Of a DNA stretch of 7,082 nt, positions 4,271 through 7,082 are shown piece after piece. The notes under the pieces were generated by a model. That model searched no databases, was not told the origin of the DNA, and was given only the letters and a program-made list of their open reading frames with translations. Where the stretch lies: contig NZ_CALBEX010000323.1 of NCBI RefSeq assembly GCF_937889215.1, positions 1 through 7,082 on the forward strand, read 5' to 3'. Numbering within the stretch: the first letter of the stretch is position 1; every line of letters begins with the position of its first letter. Origin of the DNA: an uncultured Limnohabitans sp. GTDB taxonomy: Bacteria; Pseudomonadota; Gammaproteobacteria; Burkholderiales; Burkholderiaceae_C. A program made the translations under genes and the position numbers.

Positions 4271-6913
4271 TCATGATGCGGCCTGCAATGCTGCGAGCAA
4301 TTCAGTCTCAATCTCGATCTGCGCACGGTTTTGTTGCAACTTGGCGCCGCTGATCAAAAAGGTGTCTTCGACGCGTTCACCCAAGGTGCTGATCTTGGCC
4401 AAATGCAGGTGAATGCCATGCCGTGCGAGCACCAGCGCGACGCTGTAGAGCAAGCCGATGCGGTCGCTGGCGGACAAACTGAGCAGCCATTTTTGGCCTT
4501 TGTCGTCTGGGCTCAGGGTGACTCGGGGGCTGACGGGAAAGCTTTTCACGCGGCGTGAAATGCGCCCTTTTGAAGGCGAGGGCAGGGCGTCCTGTTTTTC
4601 CAGCGTCTGGGTCAATCCCGACTCCACCATCGTCATCAGCTCGCGGTAGTGCTCAGGCAGCATGCTGGTCACGATCTGAAAGGTGTCCAGCGCCCAGCCG
4701 GTTCGTGTGGTGTGCACACGGGCATCCAAAATACTGAAACCGGATTGGTCAAAATGCCCGCAAATGCGGGCGAACAAATCCGGTTGATCAGGGGTGAACA
4801 CCAGCACTTGAAGGCCTTCTCCGACAGGTGACGGCCGCGAGCGCACGATGGTTCGGGGACCGTCCTGCGTGGGGAGCGCCACATGGCGTGCTAGTTGGCG
4901 TGCATGCCAAGCGATGTCGGAGGCATCGTGGCGCATGAAATAGCTGATTTCGAGCGTGTCCCAAAGGGCTTTGTGGCCTTCGTGGGGCTGCGCTTGGCGG
5001 GCCAGCTCAATCAAGGCTTCGCGCTTGCGGGCCTGCACTTCGGTGTTGGCATCCGGCGCACTGCCGCCAAGCACGCGCAAGCTGGCTTTGTACAGGTCTT
5101 CCAGCAGCTTGCCTTTCCAGGCATTCCACACTTTGGGGCTGGTGCCGCGTATGTCCGCCACGGTGAGCAAATACAGGGCTGTCAGGTGGCGCTCGTCGCC
5201 TACGCGCTGGGCAAATCGGGCAATCACATCGGGGTTGCCCAGGTCTTCTTTTTGGGCCACATGGCTCATGGTCAGGTGCTCGCTGACCAAAAACTCGATC
5301 AGTTGAGCGTCTTCTTTGCCGATCTGGTGTTGGCGGCAGAAGGTTCTGACCTCGGCACAGCCCAGTTTGGAGTGGTCACCGCCACGGCCTTTGGCAATGT
5401 CGTGGAACAAGGCGGCCGCGTACAAAATCCAGGGCTTGTCCCAGTCGCTGGCCAATTGAGAGCAAAACGGGTATTCGTGGGTGTGCTCGGCCATGAAAAA
5501 CCGCCGCACATTGCGCAGCACCATGATGATGTGCTGATCGACCGTGTAGGCGTGGAACAAGTCGTGCTGCATCTGTCCAACAATGCGCCGGAAAACCCAC
5601 AGGTAGCGCCCCAGCACCGAGGTGTCGTTCATCAAGCGCAGGGCGTGTGTGATGCCCTGTGGCTGCTGCAAGATTTGTAAGAAAGTCTGTCGATTGACTG
5701 GGTCGGCGCGAAAGCGGCCGTTCATGATGGACCGCACGTTGTAAAGCGCCCGCAGGGTTCGGGCCGACAAGCCTTTCAGGCCTGGGGTGGCCTGGTAAAG
5801 CAAAAAGGTTTCGAGAATGGCGTGCGGGTGTTTTTGATAGAGGTCGTCGCTGGCCACTTCGATCAGGCCAGCTTTTTCAAAAAAGCGCTCGTTCAACGGC
5901 CGGAAATGGTCGATGCTTTCGCCTCGATCCGACTTCAGCTGGTCTTCAATGTTGAGCAACAAAATTTGGTTCAGCTGCGTCACGGCCTTGGCGGCCCAAT
6001 AGTATTGGCGCATCAGCTTTTCGCTGGCACGCAGGGCCAGGCGGCCCTCGGGGGTCACATCCGAGCTGAAGCCAAAACTCTCGGCCACGTTGGTTTGCAG
6101 GTCAAACACCAGACGGTCTTCGCGGCGCTTGGCCTGCAAATGCAGGCGCGCCCGAATCAGGCCGAGCAACGCTTCATTGCGTTTGATCTGACGCGCCTCC
6201 AGCGGTGTGGCCAGGCCTTTGCGCGCCAGGTCGTCCCAGCTGTGCCCCAGGCCCGCGGCACGGGCGACCCACAAGATGACCTGCAAATCCCGCAGCCCAC
6301 CGGGCGATTCTTTGCAGTTGGGCTCCAGCGCGTAGGGCGTGTCTTCAAATTTGGTGTGCCGCTGGCGCATTTCCAGGGTTTTCGCCACCAAGAAGGCCTG
6401 GGGGTCCATGGCTTCTTGGTATTGCTTTTGGAACTCGGTGAACAGCCGGGTGTTGCCCGTCACGCGCCGCGATTCGAGCAAAGAGGTTTGCACCGTGATG
6501 TCTTTGGCGGCCTCGGCCAAACATTCGTCAAGGCTGCGCACGCTGGAGCCAATCTCCAGGCCGGTGTCCCAGCAACTGCCAATGAAGCATTCGAGTTGGG
6601 TTTGCAGGCCGGGGTTGTTTTCGGGTGTTTGTCCCGCCGGCAGCAGCACCAGCACATCCACATCGGAATAGGGAAACAGCTCAGCCCGACCAAAACCGCC
6701 CACGGCGACCAAGGTCAGATCAGCAGAAAAGCCCGCGTTGTGCCAGAGCTGGATCAGCAAACCGTCGGCCAAAATGGACAATTGGCGCAGCGTTTGTTTC
6801 AGGCCCCGCACCGCCGAGCCGCTGCTGGCCAGGGTTTGCAAAACCGCCGCCTTGTCGCGCTTGTAGGTGTCGCGCAGTGCCGCCAGATCGGCCAACGGTG
6901 CCTGATCGCTCAT
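4271..6913 (-). CDS. glnD: Bifunctional [protein-PII] uridylyltransferase/uridylyl-removing enzyme GlnD
   Basis: GlnD is the cytosolic nitrogen sensor. It uridylylates PII proteins (GlnB/GlnK) when glutamine is low and removes UMP when glutamine is high. All four expected domains are present in an 880-aa protein of normal length. The nucleotidyltransferase motif is GGFGRAELFPYSDVDVLVL (72-90), with metal-binding Asp84 and Asp86. Next come the conserved ESPGGLRDLQ (202-211) and a helical linker. The HD hydrolase domain includes HAYTVDQH (454-461) and LFHDIAKGRGGDH (502-514), with His504-Asp505 as the HD pair. Two C-terminal ACT domains, at about 701-775 and 809-880, bind glutamine. The start ATG (6911-6913) lies 1 base after the map stop with no clear ribosome binding site, so translation is probably coupled to map. 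No damage is seen. The gene ends 42 bases from the convergent GntR gene. Confidence 0.98.
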   Translation of the reverse strand: MSDQAPLADLAALRDTYKRDKAAVLQTLASSGSAVRGLKQTLRQLSILADGLLIQLWHNAGFSADLTLVAVGGFGRAELFPYSDVDVLVLLPAGQTPENNPGLQTQLECFIGSCWDTGLEIGSSVRSLDECLAEAAKDITVQTSLLESRRVTGNTRLFTEFQKQYQEAMDPQAFLVAKTLEMRQRHTKFEDTPYALEPNCKESPGGLRDLQVILWVARAAGLGHSWDDLARKGLATPLEARQIKRNEALLGLIRARLHLQAKRREDRLVFDLQTNVAESFGFSSDVTPEGRLALRASEKLMRQYYWAAKAVTQLNQILLLNIEDQLKSDRGESIDHFRPLNERFFEKAGLIEVASDDLYQKHPHAILETFLLYQATPGLKGLSARTLRALYNVRSIMNGRFRADPVNRQTFLQILQQPQGITHALRLMNDTSVLGRYLWVFRRIVGQMQHDLFHAYTVDQHIIMVLRNVRRFFMAEHTHEYPFCSQLASDWDKPWILYAAALFHDIAKGRGGDHSKLGCAEVRTFCRQHQIGKEDAQLIEFLVSEHLTMSHVAQKEDLGNPDVIARFAQRVGDERHLTALYLLTVADIRGTSPKVWNAWKGKLLEDLYKASLRVLGGSAPDANTEVQARKREALIELARQAQPHEGHKALWDTLEISYFMRHDASDIAWHARQLARHVALPTQDGPRTIVRSRPSPVGEGLQVLVFTPDQPDLFARICGHFDQSGFSILDARVHTTRTGWALDTFQIVTSMLPEHYRELMTMVESGLTQTLEKQDALPSPSKGRISRRVKSFPVSPRVTLSPDDKGQKWLLSLSASDRIGLLYSVALVLARHGIHLHLAKISTLGERVEDTFLISGAKLQQNRAQIEIETELLAALQAAS

Positions 6914-6914
6914 C

Positions 6915-7082
6915 TCAGGCGGTGGTCGCGGTTTGGATGAAGTCTGGCAAAGCCGGCATGCCTGGCGAAATGGTCAGGACCTCGTAGCCCGTCTCGGTCA
7001 CCAGCACCGTGTGTTCCCACTGCGCTGACAAAGAGTGGTCTTTGGTCACGATGGTCCAGCCGTCACCCATTTCCTTGATGTC
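6915..7082 (-). CDS. map: Methionine aminopeptidase, C-terminal fragment (cut by window edge)
   Basis: Only the last 55 codons are in the window. They read [19 protein letters not shown] and onward, the well-known C-terminal segment of type I methionine aminopeptidase, which removes the initiator methionine from nascent proteins. The Glu of QWEHT (fragment residue 23) corresponds to the metal-ligand Glu in the QYEHT motif of E. coli Map (Glu235); Trp replaces the usual Tyr before it. About 32 residues follow that Glu, close to the E. coli tail length. The stop TGA at 6915-6917 is 1 base before the glnD ATG, matching the common proteobacterial map-glnD order. Confidence 0.95.
   Translation of the reverse strand, partial: DIKEMGDGWTIVTKDHSLSAQWEHTVLVTETGYEVLTISPGMPALPDFIQTATTA

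Noticed and set aside
4895..5680. Plus-strand open frame of 261 codons antisense to glnD
   Set aside because: Same situation: antisense to the HD-domain region of glnD, with no family features and no ribosome binding site.
5822..6940. Long plus-strand open frame of 372 codons antisense to glnD
   Set aside because: It lies antisense to a fully convincing glnD, has a low-complexity Gln/Ala/Gly-rich translation without recognisable domains, and is explained by codon bias on the opposite strand.
1..7082. CRISPR arrays, tRNA/rRNA genes, insertion sequences, phage genes or attachment sites
   Set aside because: I saw no direct-repeat arrays, transposase-like frames, terminal inverted repeats or tRNA-like sequence. 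Nearly all the window is explained by protein-coding genes, and the longest gap (3421-3508) is under 100 bases.

Overview
The window looks like chromosomal DNA of a betaproteobacterium, most likely Burkholderiales/Comamonadaceae. This rests on the map-glnD gene order, the moderately high GC, and the overall look of the proteins. It is an impression without any database search.

The right third (4271-7082, minus strand) is housekeeping. It holds the 3' end of map (methionine aminopeptidase) and, one base later, a complete glnD (PII uridylyltransferase/uridylyl-removing enzyme, 880 aa) with nucleotidyltransferase, HD and two ACT domains. glnD converges on a plus-strand GntR-family regulator gene with UTRA-type effector domain (3509-4228).

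Left of the regulator, and divergent from it, is a compact minus-strand operon. In transcription order it encodes an SsuD-like FMNH2-dependent LLM-class monooxygenase (2263-3420), a YdhF-like aldo/keto reductase (1340-2266), a short flavin reductase (757-1290), and a TauE/SafE-type anion exporter (760 to beyond position 1). Two junctions are 4-base ATGA overlaps. The 88-base divergent intergenic region carries a plausible sigma70 promoter and two small inverted repeats, one over the expected transcription start and one centred on the -35 box.

These products form a coherent oxidative desulfonation route. The flavin reductase supplies FMNH2, the monooxygenase splits a C-S bond to give an aldehyde and sulfite, the aldo/keto reductase reduces the aldehyde, and the exporter removes sulfite. 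The enzyme set (LLM monooxygenase, AKR, flavin reductase) matches the classes of the sulfoquinovose monooxygenase (SMO) pathway, but here it is under a GntR regulator and without a visible ABC transporter or glycosidase. The substrate is unknown.

The most striking sequence observation is an in-frame TGA at codon 175 of the exporter gene. The frame continues afterwards for 78 codons with clear TauE-like sequence to the window edge. This indicates a very recent nonsense mutation, a sequencing error, or readthrough.
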